A stretch of 64,000 nt of DNA from Cryptomeria japonica (lineage: Eukaryota > Streptophyta > Pinopsida > Cupressales > Cupressaceae): positions 151,917,048-151,981,047 of the forward strand of contig NC_081407.1 of the NCBI RefSeq assembly GCF_030272615.1. Reading direction: 5' to 3'. Under the pieces are notes generated by a model that was not told where the DNA came from, searched no databases, and was given only the letters and a program-made list of their open reading frames with translations. The stretch's first letter is position 1, and each line of letters begins with the position of its first letter. Position numbers and translations under genes: made by a program. Below are positions 1-11,265 of this stretch, piece after piece.

Positions 1-631
1 GTGGGAGGTTTATTTAAAGCATTAAATTCCTAATTAACTAGAACAACACTCCTAAATTTTAAGGATGATGTGTTTATTGAACAAGGAGAAAAAGAAGGTG
101 AAATTACAAATGTTGAGAATCAGTCAAAGTTTGTTGGAACAACAGGGAGAATCTAGCATAACTTCAATCCTAAATCTACTCCTTCAACAAAGGAAATCAA
201 TAAGTCTTCAGATAAGTCATAATGAACCACTTCCAACCGCCAACTGACTTCTTCAACAACAATCCTTGTTGTCCCTTTCCTAGCCAACAACTCCATAATC
301 TTCAATTGTTGAACATCTTGGACCGGTTCAACATTCTTCTTTAATCCTGCATGAAATTGTTAACGTACACAAATATAGTCCTAATTATTCCTATTAGAAT
401 AACATTCAAAATCTACATGCAACATTACCTTGGATATTCCTCATAGCATAATTACCTATTATATTGCATCAAAAATGAACATATATCAAATGAGTTTATG
501 TCATATGACCATGCCATCAAGATATATAAAATATTATCACTTGGCAAAGGTTCTAAACTCAAAATACATAACTAGAATCCTAATGTCCTAGTAATGACAC
601 ATACACATAGATAAAATAGAGCCATTTTTTT
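1..631. other. AT-rich DNA, nothing recognised
   Basis: The only open frame (65-247, 60 codons) is short, has no recognisable motif and no supporting context. No RNA gene, LTR end or tandem repeat is evident before the minisatellite that begins near 632. Confidence 0.6.
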
Positions 632-1230
632 GGCTCATCAACCCCTTAGGACAATATGGTGTCCTAAGGGGTCATATGGTGTTCTAACACATGTGTGGAC
701 CCTTACGAACACATATGAACCCTAACAACACCATATGACCCCTTAGGACACCATATGACCCCTTAGGGCCATATCATGTCCATATGGTGTCCTAAAGGGT
801 CATATGGTGTTCTAATGCATGAGTGGCCCCTTAGAACCCCATATGACCCCTTAGGACAATATGATGTCCTAAAGGATCATATGGTGTCCCAACACATTCC
901 TAGCCCCTTAGAACCTCATATGACCCACCTGGCCCCTTAGAACCCCATATGACCCATAACAACACCTTGTGACCCCTCAAGACACCACATGACCCCTTAT
1001 AACACCATATGACCCCTTAGGACAATATGATTTCCTAATGGGTCATATGGTGTCCTAAGGGGACATATGGTGTCTTAAGGGGTTATATGGTGTTTGAACA
1101 CATATGTGGACCCTTAGAACCCCATATGACCCCTAATGACACCATATGACCCCTTAGGACACCATACGACCCCTTTTAACATCCTAGTACATGACATGAC
1201 CCCTTATGACACCATATTACCCCTTAGGAC
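632..1230. repeat. Palindromic minisatellite, left part
   Basis: A degenerate ~20-bp unit, consensus close to CATATGGTGTCCTAAGGGGT, recurs many times in both orientations. The unit carries the palindromes CATATG and CCTWAGG, so runs in one orientation are followed by runs in the other (for example 655-690 versus 720-770). Longer blocks with ACACATGTGTGG-type linkers suggest a higher-order unit of roughly 180-230 bp. The array stops at 1230, where a solo LTR is inserted, and resumes at 2578. Confidence 0.85.
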
Positions 1231-2577
1231 TGACAGTATAATGAAAGAATAAGGATCTGGTCAACTACTGAGAGGGGGGGTGAATCAGTAGATAGAAAAA
1301 CTAACAATAACTTTCACCAATCTCAGAATAAACCTCTCAAAGAAAACTTTAAACTGACAAGTTAAACCACTAAACTATAAATGCAATATCACTATCAAGA
1401 TAAATCGGATGACTATTACAAAAAATTAACAGTAAAACAACTTGAAACTCACAAACATCCAAATACTTTACTGACATAAGTAAAACCTCATTTTAGATTG
1501 TTGTCGGGTAATCATAACTTATCAAAGTGGATTAAGAAGTTAAGTGATTTAACCATAGTAAACATAACCACAAAAATATTCACCACTTGACACAATATTC
1601 TTGACGTGGAAACCCAAATGGGAAAAACCATGGTGAGATGAAACTCACAAGTTAACTATCTGAACTCTTCTGAAGTTCACCCTATTAGGAGCCAAGCCTG
1701 TTAAAACTTTTACAAAAAGTCCTGTTAAGAACAGATCTTGTTAGGGACCACCCAGTTAAGGGATTGACTATAATGCCCTATTAGAAGAAATACCCTGTGA
1801 GAAGTAACCTCAATAGAGGATTTGAAATCCAAGCTAATGGACAACCTGGTTAGAAAATTTGAATAACACTAAGCCTGTTAGAGCTTACTTGGTTAGGGGA
1901 TTTTAACTGGTCTAATTATTAGAAAACAACACGGGTTTGCTGATCTATTTGAATAGCACTACACTTGCTTGTTCAGATCCTTTTCATGCTCGTGTTTGCC
2001 TTTACACAAACTACAGATACATCATCCGGTTTGGCAACCACACACTGAACTAAAACTTTGCCAACTCTAAAACAAAACAACTCATTGACCTTATAAACAA
2101 ATCACTAGGTTGGTAACACAACAAAAACCTAATTCTCTCATAAAGATTACAAACAAGTCGGTTCAAGTATGACCATTGGATTACATAACAATCTCTGCAC
2201 ATCATTCAAGATAGCCTCGACCACTCCTTGATCATCGCTTCATCAAACTCAGTAACTCATCACACGGTTTGAATTACATGCAATATACTTGCTCATTCCC
2301 AAGATAAAAACCTTTATCTCAACATGCCAAAAACACTTTGAAACTCTTCTCATTCAACATGCATATGTGTCATAATCATTATCGATCATCATCACATCAT
2401 AAACCAATACAACCAATTCACCAAACTTAATCGATTAGGGTTTACCAGTTCACTCCACAAACTCACCTACTGGTTATAGTTCCCTTCACCAGCTCTTCCA
2501 ACTGGTTACAAAACAATATTATAACAACATCATTACGGTTAATTCAATGACAACATAACATTTCATTACTGCCAAGA
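1231..2577 (-). mobile_element. Solo LTR of a Copia-type element, reverse orientation
   Basis: The segment is flanked by AGGAC at 1226-1230 and 2578-2582, a 5-bp target-site duplication inside the minisatellite. Read on the minus strand it begins TCTTGGCAGT (one change from the usual TGTTGGC start) and ends ACTGTCA. Near its 3' end it has the C-run motif ending CTCTCAGT (plus-strand 1262-1280) that also closes the LTRs of Copia-1 and Copia-2. It contains no internal coding DNA and is 1347 bp, so it is a solo LTR left by recombination between the two LTRs of a full element. Confidence 0.85.
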
Positions 2578-2815
2578 AGGACAATATGATGTCCTAATGG
2601 GTCATATGGTGTCCTAAGGGGTCATATGGTGTTCTAACACGTGTGGGCCTTGAAGACACCATGTGAACCCTTAGAACACCATATGACCCCTTAGGAACAT
2701 ATGATGTCCATATGGTGTCCTAGGGGGTCATATGGCATTTTAACAAATGTGTGGCCCCTTAGGACCCCTTATAACACCATATGACCCCTTAGGCCAATAT
2801 GATGTCCTAAGGGGT
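2578..2815. repeat. Palindromic minisatellite, right part
   Basis: This continues the same CATATGGTGTCCTAAGGGGT-like units as 632-1230 after the solo LTR. Both orientations are present. It runs directly into the GA-rich tract near 2812. Confidence 0.85.
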
Positions 2816-3172
2816 GAGAGATAGAGAGAAGGTAAGAGAGATTCCCAAGAGGTGGAGGGAGGGATGGTGAGAGAGAGAAAGAGAGGGTGAGAGATAGATA
2901 GAGCCTGAGTGATAGGGAAGAAGGGATGGAAGGAGAGTACAAGAGACTACATAAAGAGAGAGGTGAAGAGAGAGAGAGAGAGAGGTGAAGAGAGAGAGAG
3001 AGAGGGAGACAATGAGAAAAGAGAGATAATGAGAAATGGATAGAGGTAGGAGGAGAGAGGGAGATAATGGGAGAGAGATACACCTAAGAGAGGAGAGTGG
3101 GATACAGAGATAGAGGGAGAGACTTAAGAGATAAAGAATGGAAGAGAAAGAGAGTTGTAGAGAAATTTACAG

Positions 3173-3236
<64 letters not shown>

Positions 3237-3770
3237 TGTTAAGTGAAAAAGAGAAAGGGAGGGGGGGAGAGAGGGAGAGAGTGGGAGAGAGACACACTTG
3301 AGAGAGGAGAGTGATATAGAGAGATAGAGGGAGAGAGGGAGAGAGACTTAAGTGAGAAAGAGATGGAAAGAGAGTTACTGAGAGATAGAGAAGGAAGGAG
3401 AGAGAGAGGGAACAAGATGAAGAGGGAAAAAGAGTTAGAGGGAAAGAGAGAGAAAGAATGGGAGAGAGAGATAGATAAAGGTTAAGAGCGAGAGATTTGA
3501 CAAAGATAAGGAGATAGAGAGAGAGAGAGGGGGGGGGGGGAGAGAGTGAGAGATAGAGATAATTGAGAGAGGGAGAGAAAGAGAGAGCCCAAGTGAAAGA
3601 GGGAAAGAGAGGGATAGACAAAAGAGAGAGAGAGAGAGAGGGTGAGGGAGATGGAAAAGAGAGGGAGAGATACCTGAGAGAAGGAAGTAGAGAGAGAGAG
3701 ACCTAAGAGAGATAGAGGTAGGGGTTAAGGAAGAGAGAGGGGGAATGCAGGGAAGAGACCAGAGAGATAA
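2812..3770. repeat. GA-rich polypurine tract with (AG)29
   Basis: About 960 bp is almost entirely purine on the plus strand: GAGA runs mixed with GGGA and AAGA. It includes an uninterrupted (AG)29 run at 3177-3234 and a G run near 3530. Long Ser/Leu/Pro/His-rich frames on the complement (2769-3083, 3124-3621) are translations of CT repeats and are not genes. Confidence 0.95.
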
Positions 3771-4983
3771 TGTTGATTACTAAAATTTGACTATCTGAAA
3801 TTTATATGAAAACTCTAAAAACTAGAATCTGCATTATAACTCCTAGAGATCTAGAACTGGACTTTCAAACATCTTGACAATATATACATAAAATATAACT
3901 TAAATGCTATAATTTATATATCTATTCCAAGAGAGAGAACACGTTTTGCTTTCTAACATGAAAAATTGCTTTGAAATACATTTGGCGTGTGTCAAATAAG
4001 ACGCACACCAAATGAATTTTTGATTTTTTTTCATTTGTCGCACACCAAGTTTGGCGTGCGCCATATTTGGCATGCACCAAGCATGCTGCCTTGGAAAACA
4101 CCAAGCCAAAGGCTTGAATTTGCCTTGGGCATCCAACCCAAAGGCTTGGACGCCCTTCTTAGGCTTGAGACGTGATTTCCAACAAATATTTAAAATTTTC
4201 TTACTTTTTTGTTTGTGCTCTCCACTAGGTTTGCACATGTTTCAATGCAATAAAAAAATACCATACAATCATCAAGCTCTCTCTTAGCTATCCAGCCATA
4301 TAATTCTTTTCAAATTTTGATAATGTTAAGGTCTTCTTCCATAATTTATTTTATTACTGCATCTGTTTTTTTGTCAAAAACCAACATGTTGTATTTCAAC
4401 CATAGATTTTTGCTCGTTTACCAAATTTTGGAAAAAAATACTTTTTTAGAAAATACATTCCATTCTACACAATTTTTTAAAAAATGATTTTGATTAGTTT
4501 TCACAAATTTTAGGGGGAGTATGCTCAAATTTTTGTTTTTTAGAATTTGTCCCTTAAAAAATTAGTTAAAAATCATATATTCATTAAAAAATTAGCCAAA
4601 AAATTTGGCATAAACTACATGGTGTTAGCTAATTTCTCACTAGAGTGATTTTAAAAATTCTAAAAAAAATGTTGACATTTTAGGGGGAGCACAACAGGTG
4701 CTATGATATATTTTTTGGAAAAAAATGCCATTTTGTGTGCTTCCAATTTTTGACACCCTTAATCTACACCATTTTAAAAAAATAGTAGTTTAGAAAGTAG
4801 ACTCAGAGCACTACAACTCTTGTTCTTGTTGCATCCTCATATTTTGAGTGTAACTATCTTCATTTTCTTGTCAAAGTTCAAATTTTGCTGATTTCAAAAA
4901 AAAGAAAAAAGTGGCATCTTAAAACCCCTTTTAGGTCTCCCATCTTTGTGCACTTACTCTTTACTAGCAAGTAAGACTGCAGT
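3771..4983. other. Unassigned DNA, possible element remnant
   Basis: No coding region is supported. Overlapping frames on both strands at 3900-4290 come from short repeated words such as TTGGCGTGCGCC and CCAAAGGCTTG. Two polypurine-like motifs, TTTTAGGGGGAG, occur near 4508 and 4678. They resemble retroelement polypurine tracts, but no LTR start can be matched to them. The segment ends where Gypsy-A coding similarity begins. Confidence 0.4.
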
Positions 4984-5890
4984 TTATTCTTTCTTTCGCA
5001 AGGTGAACTTCTTGAGAAGATTCATCCCAGACTTTGCTGAGAAGACCCTCATATCACAAATATGATGAAAGGAAAGTCTACTTTCCATTGGAGTGCGGAG
5101 GGGAAGGTTGTATTTAATGAGATCAAAGAGGAGATTGCACATGCTACAATTTTGGTGTGTCTTGACTATACCAAAGATTTTATTATGTACAATTATGCTT
5201 CTGAGCATACTCTTTCTGCCATCCTCATGCAAAATAATTCAAAGGAGATCATATTCCCAATTACATTCATGAGTTGTCCTCTTAAATCTCGTGAACTTAA
5301 ATACTCCTAGATGGAAACGCATGCATATGTTGTTGTTAAAGTAGTTAAGCATTTTCACTTCTACATTCTAAATTCTCATGTAGTTGAAATGGTCCCAGAT
5401 ACAGCAGACAAGTCAATTTTGACACAATAAGATTTCAGAACTAAGGAAAACTAGATTGCGAAGATCCGAGAGTATGATATGGAAGTTAAACCCATGAAAT
5501 TGGTTTGTGGGAAAGGACTGTATCAGTTGATTGCTGATAATAAGCCTGAATGCAAATGTGATGTTGATGAAGAGGTACATGAATATTTTCCCACAGTACT
5601 ATTTGTTAGTACAATTGATGAATGATATTCAAATATAGCTTATTTCCTTACATATGGAGAATGCCCTGAACATTTCACATATAAGGAAAAGAGAACTCTT
5701 AAGCTTAACTCTGCTAATTATGTGATTTGGAATAATTGTTTGTATAAGTGGAGCATTGATGGTACTTTCCTAAGATGTGTGGATAAGGCTCAACAGATTA
5801 AGCTTTTGGAATCATTCCATAAACTGGCATGCGACAGACATTTTTCAGAACCTATAATTACTCACAAGATATTGCAAGTAAAGTATTAGT
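4984..5890 (+). pseudogene. Gypsy-A: RT C-terminus and RNase H remnant
   Basis: The beginning translates to a segment with NFLRRFIPDFAEKT, the conserved stretch just after the RT palm in Ty3/Gypsy polyproteins. A frameshifted block at 5062-5310 follows with FHWS, YASEHTLSAILMQ and RELKYS, matching the RNase H entry region. Further frames to about 5600 include AKIREYDMEVKPMKLV, typical of the RNase H end. Reading requires several frame changes and stops. The RT active site and everything upstream are missing, so the element is 5'-truncated or rearranged at about 4980. Confidence 0.75.
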
Positions 5891-6872
5891 AGCCTACCCT
5901 TTTTCAAGATGCATATGAATGAGTTCGTAAATGTGAATTGTGTCAACAATTCATTGGAAAGCCCAAGCTTGCAGCATTACCACTCAAGCCAGTGGTGATT
6001 GAGGAACCCTTTCAGAAGTGGGGTATTGAATTCATTGGTTCGATAAACCCAACATCAAGTGTTGGTCATTATTATGTTCTCATTGCTACCGACTATTTCA
6101 CCAAATGGGTGGAAGCAATACCTGTTAAGCATGCTACATCTGAGGTGGTATGCAATTTCATAAAGGAAACCATCATTTATAGGTTTGGTGTTCCAAACAA
6201 AATAGTAGCCGATAATGCTACTTTTTTCATCATTTGAAATTACTCAATTTTATTTTGGGTATAGCATCATCCTTTCTCACTTGTCAGACTATTATCCTCA
6301 GGGGAATGGTCAGGAAAAATCAACTAATAAGAATTTGGTGACTATAATTAAGAAGTTGGTTGATGAGAATCAGTGGTCTTGGTACAAAGCACTTTTTGAT
6401 GCATAATGGGCTGACCGTATTACTCCCAAGAGGGCCATTGGAATGTCCCAATTTTAGATTCTCTATGGCATTGATGAAAAAATTATGATTACATTCGAGC
6501 TACCTACACTCAAGTTGGCTAAGGCAATGGAAGCTGAGACTTTTGGTAATTCCCTTAACAAGCGCATCATGTTTCTCTCAGAACTTGAAGAGAAGTCTGT
6601 GAGTGATAGACCATTTTACAAAACATCAAAGTCAAGTAAATAAATTGTTTGATAAAAAAGCAAAGCCCAAAGAATTAAAAGTAGGAGATCTTGTTCTACT
6701 TTGGGATAAGAGAAGGTAACCCAAGGGAATGCACAAAAAAAATGATTCACTATGGATATGTCCATTCACAATTCGCCAAATTCATGGTGAGAATAGCTAT
6801 CTCTTGGCATATCAAGATGGGACACCATTATCGCTACCTCATAGTGGACAACACTTGAAGCTCTTCTCATAG
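5891..6872 (+). pseudogene. Gypsy-A integrase remnant
   Basis: Integrase catalyses insertion of element cDNA into chromosomes. Visible in order are CELCQQFIGKP (end of the zinc-binding region), the first catalytic Asp in IATDYFTKWVEA, the second in VADNATFF, and the third block GNGQEKSTNKN. In relatives the third block reads GQAES, so Ala-Glu has become Glu-Lys and the catalytic Glu is lost. A C-terminal segment with KVGDLVLLWDKRR and a final GQHLKLFS follows, ending near 6872. Frameshifts occur near 6230 and 6640, with stops near 6404 and 6719. The style is Tat-like Gypsy; lineage is uncertain. Confidence 0.8.
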
Positions 6873-7172
6873 TAAGGCATCAAAAAGTTTCGTACATTTG
6901 TAAATAATCTTTTGCATTTTTAATAGTCTTTTCTCGTTTCATGTCTTTTAGTGTTGTTGCCTGACTTTGCGCCCAATAGACAGATATAGGAACTTAGGTT
7001 TTTCGAAGTTCTACTTCCTTGGTTGTTTCATACAATGACTAAATAATTTGCCTAGACAGAGCCAGTTGTTGTCCTCAATTCTGAATCTTTTCAAAATTAG
7101 GACACCCCCCTTTTTAATTTTTTCATCTTTCACCATTTTTTAGGCACTTTATTTATTTTTTTAGAACCCAAA

Positions 7173-8230
7173 TTGCAAGTTTTTCTTAAGTATGACTTGG
7201 CTTGCAACTTCATATTTTAAAACCTGATGTGCAACCCAATGCACATTGGGTTCTAAAACCTAAAGTGCATGCATTTATGGAACTCGTGTGTATTAATTAT
7301 TTTAAGAGTTCGATTAAAACTCTTTTTATTGCCTTTTAAATTTTTATTTTTTCTATGTGCTTTTCTTCCTTTTTCTTCTTCGTCGAGTCTTGCTTGTGCG
7401 CAGATTATCAAACTCTTTGGATAACTTTATTCGCAAGTATGTGTTCTATTTTTCTTACACTTTTTATGGTCTTGTTTTGTTTTGTTTTAGCTTCCAAGGA
7501 GTTGTTTTCATTTTATCGATAAATGTTTGATCGACGTAGGGTTTCTTTTTGTTCTTTCCCCAAGATGTGCTAGTCGTGATTCAAATCCCGACCAATGCAT
7601 GTTTTGTGCTAAAGGGATTTGAATATTGTCCATCACATCTTTTGAGCCTTTGAAAAGATTGTTGGTCAAGTTTAAATTCCCAACCAACAACAACAAAAAT
7701 ATGATTGCCCCTTTTCTTTTTTACGTCATTCTATTTATATGTCGGTTGGTGTTTAGAACCCGACCAACATATAAAGCATGTTGATCGGTAGCTAAACCCC
7801 GATGAGAAAAGTTTTGTTTTTCTTCAAGTGTGATAAATGTTGGTTGGGGTTTGAAACCCAACCAACATGTATAGCATGTTGGTCAAGTTTCAAACCTTGA
7901 AAAAAAACTTTTGAACTTCCTTTCCATTTTGATTTGGGTTGTTCATTGGGTTTTGAAACCCGGTGAACAACCAACCCTTTCATAGTATGCTCATCGGGTT
8001 TTAAAACCCAACGAACAAATTTTGTGATTTGCAAGTTTACCGAATTGCAATCTTTTTTTAAAACTCGATTTGTAGATCCTACCCCCAAACTTGCAAATTG
8101 GGTTTTAAAACCCGATTTGCAACTTTTCTGGCCCTTTCCTTATAAACTTGTAAATCAGATTTTGAAACCCAATTTACAATATTTCAACCTTTTGAGCTGT
8201 AAATCGGGTTTCAAAACTTGATTTACAAGT
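7173..8230. repeat. Array of consecutive palindromes sharing a GGGTTT/AAACCC core
   Basis: At least eight inverted repeats of about 20-36 bp follow one another in roughly 1 kb: 7233-7252, about 7738-7770, 7837-7868, 7937-7972, 7989-8016, 8091-8122, 8148-8179 and 8198-8227. Most share a GGGTTT...AAACCC core but have different outer arms (ATGTTGG, GGTTGTTCA, TTGCAAAT, TTGTAAAT). Most arm mismatches are transitions. The array lies between integrase and ORF-X of Gypsy-A, so it is probably a non-coding part of that element. Confidence 0.85.
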
Positions 8231-8293
8231 TTGTTCACAAGTTGAAATTTTCTAATATTTTGGAAATTTCTCCAAGTAGATTTGCAATACCAA

Positions 8294-9080
8294 ATGTCAA
8301 AGCCTTCATCTAGGAAAAGCATGAAGTATAAATATCAAAAGTATATCAATATGTTCGCAAAGAGCTCTATCTCTTCCAATGTCAAAGATATCAAAGATAG
8401 TGAGATTGGGCACATCAATATGGCCAATTTCTAGCAAAGAACTGAGAAGCAACCTCAGAGCTACAATATGCATGTGCTTGTCAAGAGAGGAATACATTTG
8501 ATGGCCTCTTTTCCAATGGTGGCCCATGACCCTGATTTCATGTTAGTAGTTGCAACATGCTTTGATAAAGAAACAAGGATTGTCAAATGTCTTAATGGTG
8601 AGGTGGTAATTAGGCTGGATGCAGAGTTCTTCCATGTAATCTTCAAATGTCTTGATGCAAAGGAGTATGCAAATATAACCTTTGATATAGCTCATGATTA
8701 GTATGACAAGAACATTGATAAATGTAAGAATTGCATCAATTCCATGTTATTGGAGGCATCTAGGCCCACAACTACTAGATGGCCTAAATTTCTCAATAGG
8801 AGTGATTTCAAAGAAGAAATAGGAGATACGATTACTCTCCTAAGAAAAGTTAGGAGTCTGCCAACATCCAATGTGTTACAAGAATTGATATATCATTTCA
8901 TTCAGATTATCAAAAAAGGCGAAGATGTGATATTTTCGAGAGAATTGATCAACTACTCAATTTGTGAGCAGCTAACAAAGGTAAATACTACTTTAAATTC
9001 TATATGATATCATACCCAATTTATGCTATTGGCTCAATGAAACATTTCCCAAGGATCACAACAAAAATAAATGAGAATGT
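8294..9080 (+). pseudogene. ORF-X of Gypsy-A, N-terminal piece
   Basis: An ATG at 8294 opens a frame reading to 9007 with only two internal stops (one before QRTEKQPQ, one at 8699-8701). It then shifts frame (9004 onward) and runs into the Copia-1 insertion at 9081. The product is not recognised. It includes LNGEVVIRLDAEFF, loosely reminiscent of plant-mobile-domain-type proteins, but this is weak. The position downstream of integrase matches the env-like ORF slot of plant Gypsy elements. The frame appears to resume at 27578 and again at 34503, beyond the two Copia insertions. Confidence 0.55.
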
Positions 9081-10301
9081 TGTTGGCCATTTGGTGGAAT
9101 TGATTATGTGTTGCATTGATGTTTTGTCATTGATGACAATACTAGTTGTTTGGATGCTTTACCGGCACCCTTCTAGTCTCGGTAGGTTCAGTGGTTTCTG
9201 GTTGATTTGGATCCGGAATGATCCAGTAGGCTCTGGTATAGTTTGGTGATGGAATTGGCTTGTTCATGATACTCAGGCTCATATTCAGTCAGTTGGTTTT
9301 GGTCTGGTTATTGGATGCTATCCTGTTTTCTTAGAAGCTTGGTTTTTGGTTCCGGCGAGGGTTTCACTGGCAGATCTTTTGATGAAGATCTTTGATGAAT
9401 TGCATATGTGGTGTTGGTTCAATTTCCAGTATGGTTTGAGGATGTTGTTGGTGATCATGTTCGATACTTGGCAAATTGAGATCATTGTTGTAGCATGTGG
9501 ACCTATAATGGGTCTCGGTTGATCTAGGTTATGGACCGACTTTAATATAACATGTGGATTGGACCTCTCGATGTGCTTCCAAGATGTCTTATGTGTTGGA
9601 TATTATTTGGTTGGTCTAAGGCCGACATGGTTTGTAATTATATAATTAGTTTATTATCTTGTGGCCGACCTGATTATTTATGGTCAAGGGTTTGTATATA
9701 TAGATGTAAGATCTTATTGTAGATCATCATGGTTATGTTAAAGGTCATGGTCAAGGGACGTAATGTGTGAACAATTTAATATCATTCAGGAAGAGGATTT
9801 GGTCGAACATTGGAGATTGAATTGGGTTTATGTAAGAGGATTTGGTCCTCCAGTATTGAGCTTAACCAGAATTGTACTCAGGCATAGGAGATGTTATCTT
9901 TTGCAGTTCAACACTTCTCCAGATTGTAGTCTGGATTTATATGTAGTCAATGAGGCTCCTTTTGTGATGAGCAGTGCGCTCTAGGTTGTTGGCCTTTTTG
10001 CAAGTGTAGGCCCCTCAATTGTAATTCACATACTTATTGCATAAGTATTATCTGACTGTGGGTAGGCTTCCCACCGTGGTTTTTCCCTTTACCGAGTTTT
10101 CCACGTACAAATCTTGGTGTCATGTGGATGGTATTTATTTTGTGATTATTGTTTATACTTAATTGGTTAAACTTCTATTTTGGTATTAATGATTTGGGTT
10201 CTAGTATTAAAGTTTTAATTGCTAATGGTTCTGGTAATCTGTGACAACTTATTCACCCCCCCCCCTCTCAGTTTTCTTCTGGTTATTTGAATTGTCTAAC
10301 A
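9081..10301 (+). repeat. Copia-1 5' LTR
   Basis: It begins TGTTGGCCATTTGG and ends TCTAACA, directly before the PBS. It is 1221 bp; the reassembled 3' LTR is about 1223 bp. A TATA-like TATATATAG lies at 9695-9703 as a candidate U3 promoter. The 3' end has the C-run/CTCTCAG motif at 10250-10271. Confidence 0.93.
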
Positions 10302-10303
10302 AT

Positions 10304-10315
10304 TGGTATCAAAGC
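10304..10315 (+). promoter_or_regulatory. Copia-1 primer binding site (initiator Met tRNA type)
   Basis: TGGTATCAAAGC lies two bases after the LTR end. It matches the canonical TGGTATCAGAGC complement of the initiator methionine tRNA 3' end at 11 of 12 positions. Confidence 0.9.
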
Positions 10316-10359
10316 TTTGGTCCTCTCTACAGAAAGCTTAACCGCTTGAGGAAGATCTT

Positions 10360-11265
10360 ATGGCGATTAATAGTTCAAGTTCATCCAGTCCTTCTGGAGC
10401 TATCTTTTAGAGAGATATTCCTAGGGTAGATGGAACAAATTACACATTATGGAAGATTCAGATGGAGACTCATCTGAGATGTCTTGGCAAGGAGATTTTG
10501 GAGATCACACAAAATGGTGTCACACCTTATAATCTGGCATCTGGTAATCCTCCTCTGACAAACCTAGATAAGGAGCTTGAGAATGATTGTAGAGAAAGAG
10601 AAGCCCTCTTGTGAGCACTTTTTGATCAGCAAATAATGGGATTAACCGACAAATCATTTGGAAAGGCTATATGGGATAAGTTGGAGACTCTTAATGAAGG
10701 TGACCCTATAGTGAAGATTGCTAAATTTGATGGTTACTAGGTAAGATATGAAAACCTTAAGATGGAAGAAGATGAAGGGATTACTACATTCATTGAAAGT
10801 TTAAATGAGATTGTTATGGGAATTCAATGTTGTGGTGGAACTCTGAGCGAAAATTAAATTGTTTCTAAAGTTTTGAGAGCCCTACCACCGGCTTACAAAA
10901 TGAAGGCTACTGCTATTAATGAGTTGAGAACAATGGCTAATACATCTATCAACAGAGATACCTTGGTTGGGAAACTATCTTCTTTTGGGCTTGAAGAATT
11001 TGGACATTTTGGAGTTGTGAAGATTGAACCTTCTTTTCATGCATCTACATCTGCAACCGGTAAGCAAGATTGGAAAGATTTGTATGCAAAGGAATTGGAA
11101 GATATGAAGAGAGAAGATGATAAGTTTGAGCAACTTGAAGCACTATTTTCTAGAAAAGTACCTAAAGGACGGGTAGGAAGTAAGTATGAAGGAAAAAGAC
11201 CTTTTAAATATTTTGCATGTAATAAGATTGGTCATTTTTCATCTACATGTCCTAAAAGGAATTAA
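10360..11265 (+). pseudogene. gag: Copia-1 gag (four in-frame stops)
   Basis: Gag is the capsid precursor that packages element RNA. The frame starts at the ATG at 10360 and continues in one phase to 11265, about 302 codons. In-frame stops lie at 10408, 10612, 10738 and 10855. Recognisable blocks are DGTNYTLWKIQMETHL near the N-terminus, DQQIMGLTDKS, and a C-terminal zinc knuckle. The knuckle has lost its first Cys (YFACNKIGHFSSTC, where Copia-2 has CFAC). The same phase continues into protease, so gag and pol were one polyprotein. It is about 900 bp downstream-aligned with the Copia-2 gag. Confidence 0.88.

Noticed and set aside
632-1230. Regular repeats suggesting a CRISPR-like array
   Set aside because: Units are degenerate, occur in both orientations without unique spacers, and the DNA is plant nuclear.
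2769-3621. Two minus-strand frames of 104 and 165 codons
   Set aside because: They translate CT microsatellite into Ser/Leu repeats; no start context, domain or codon bias supports a protein.
3900-4287. Overlapping frames on both strands (up to 112 codons)
   Set aside because: Short repeated words open several frames at once; none has a recognisable motif.
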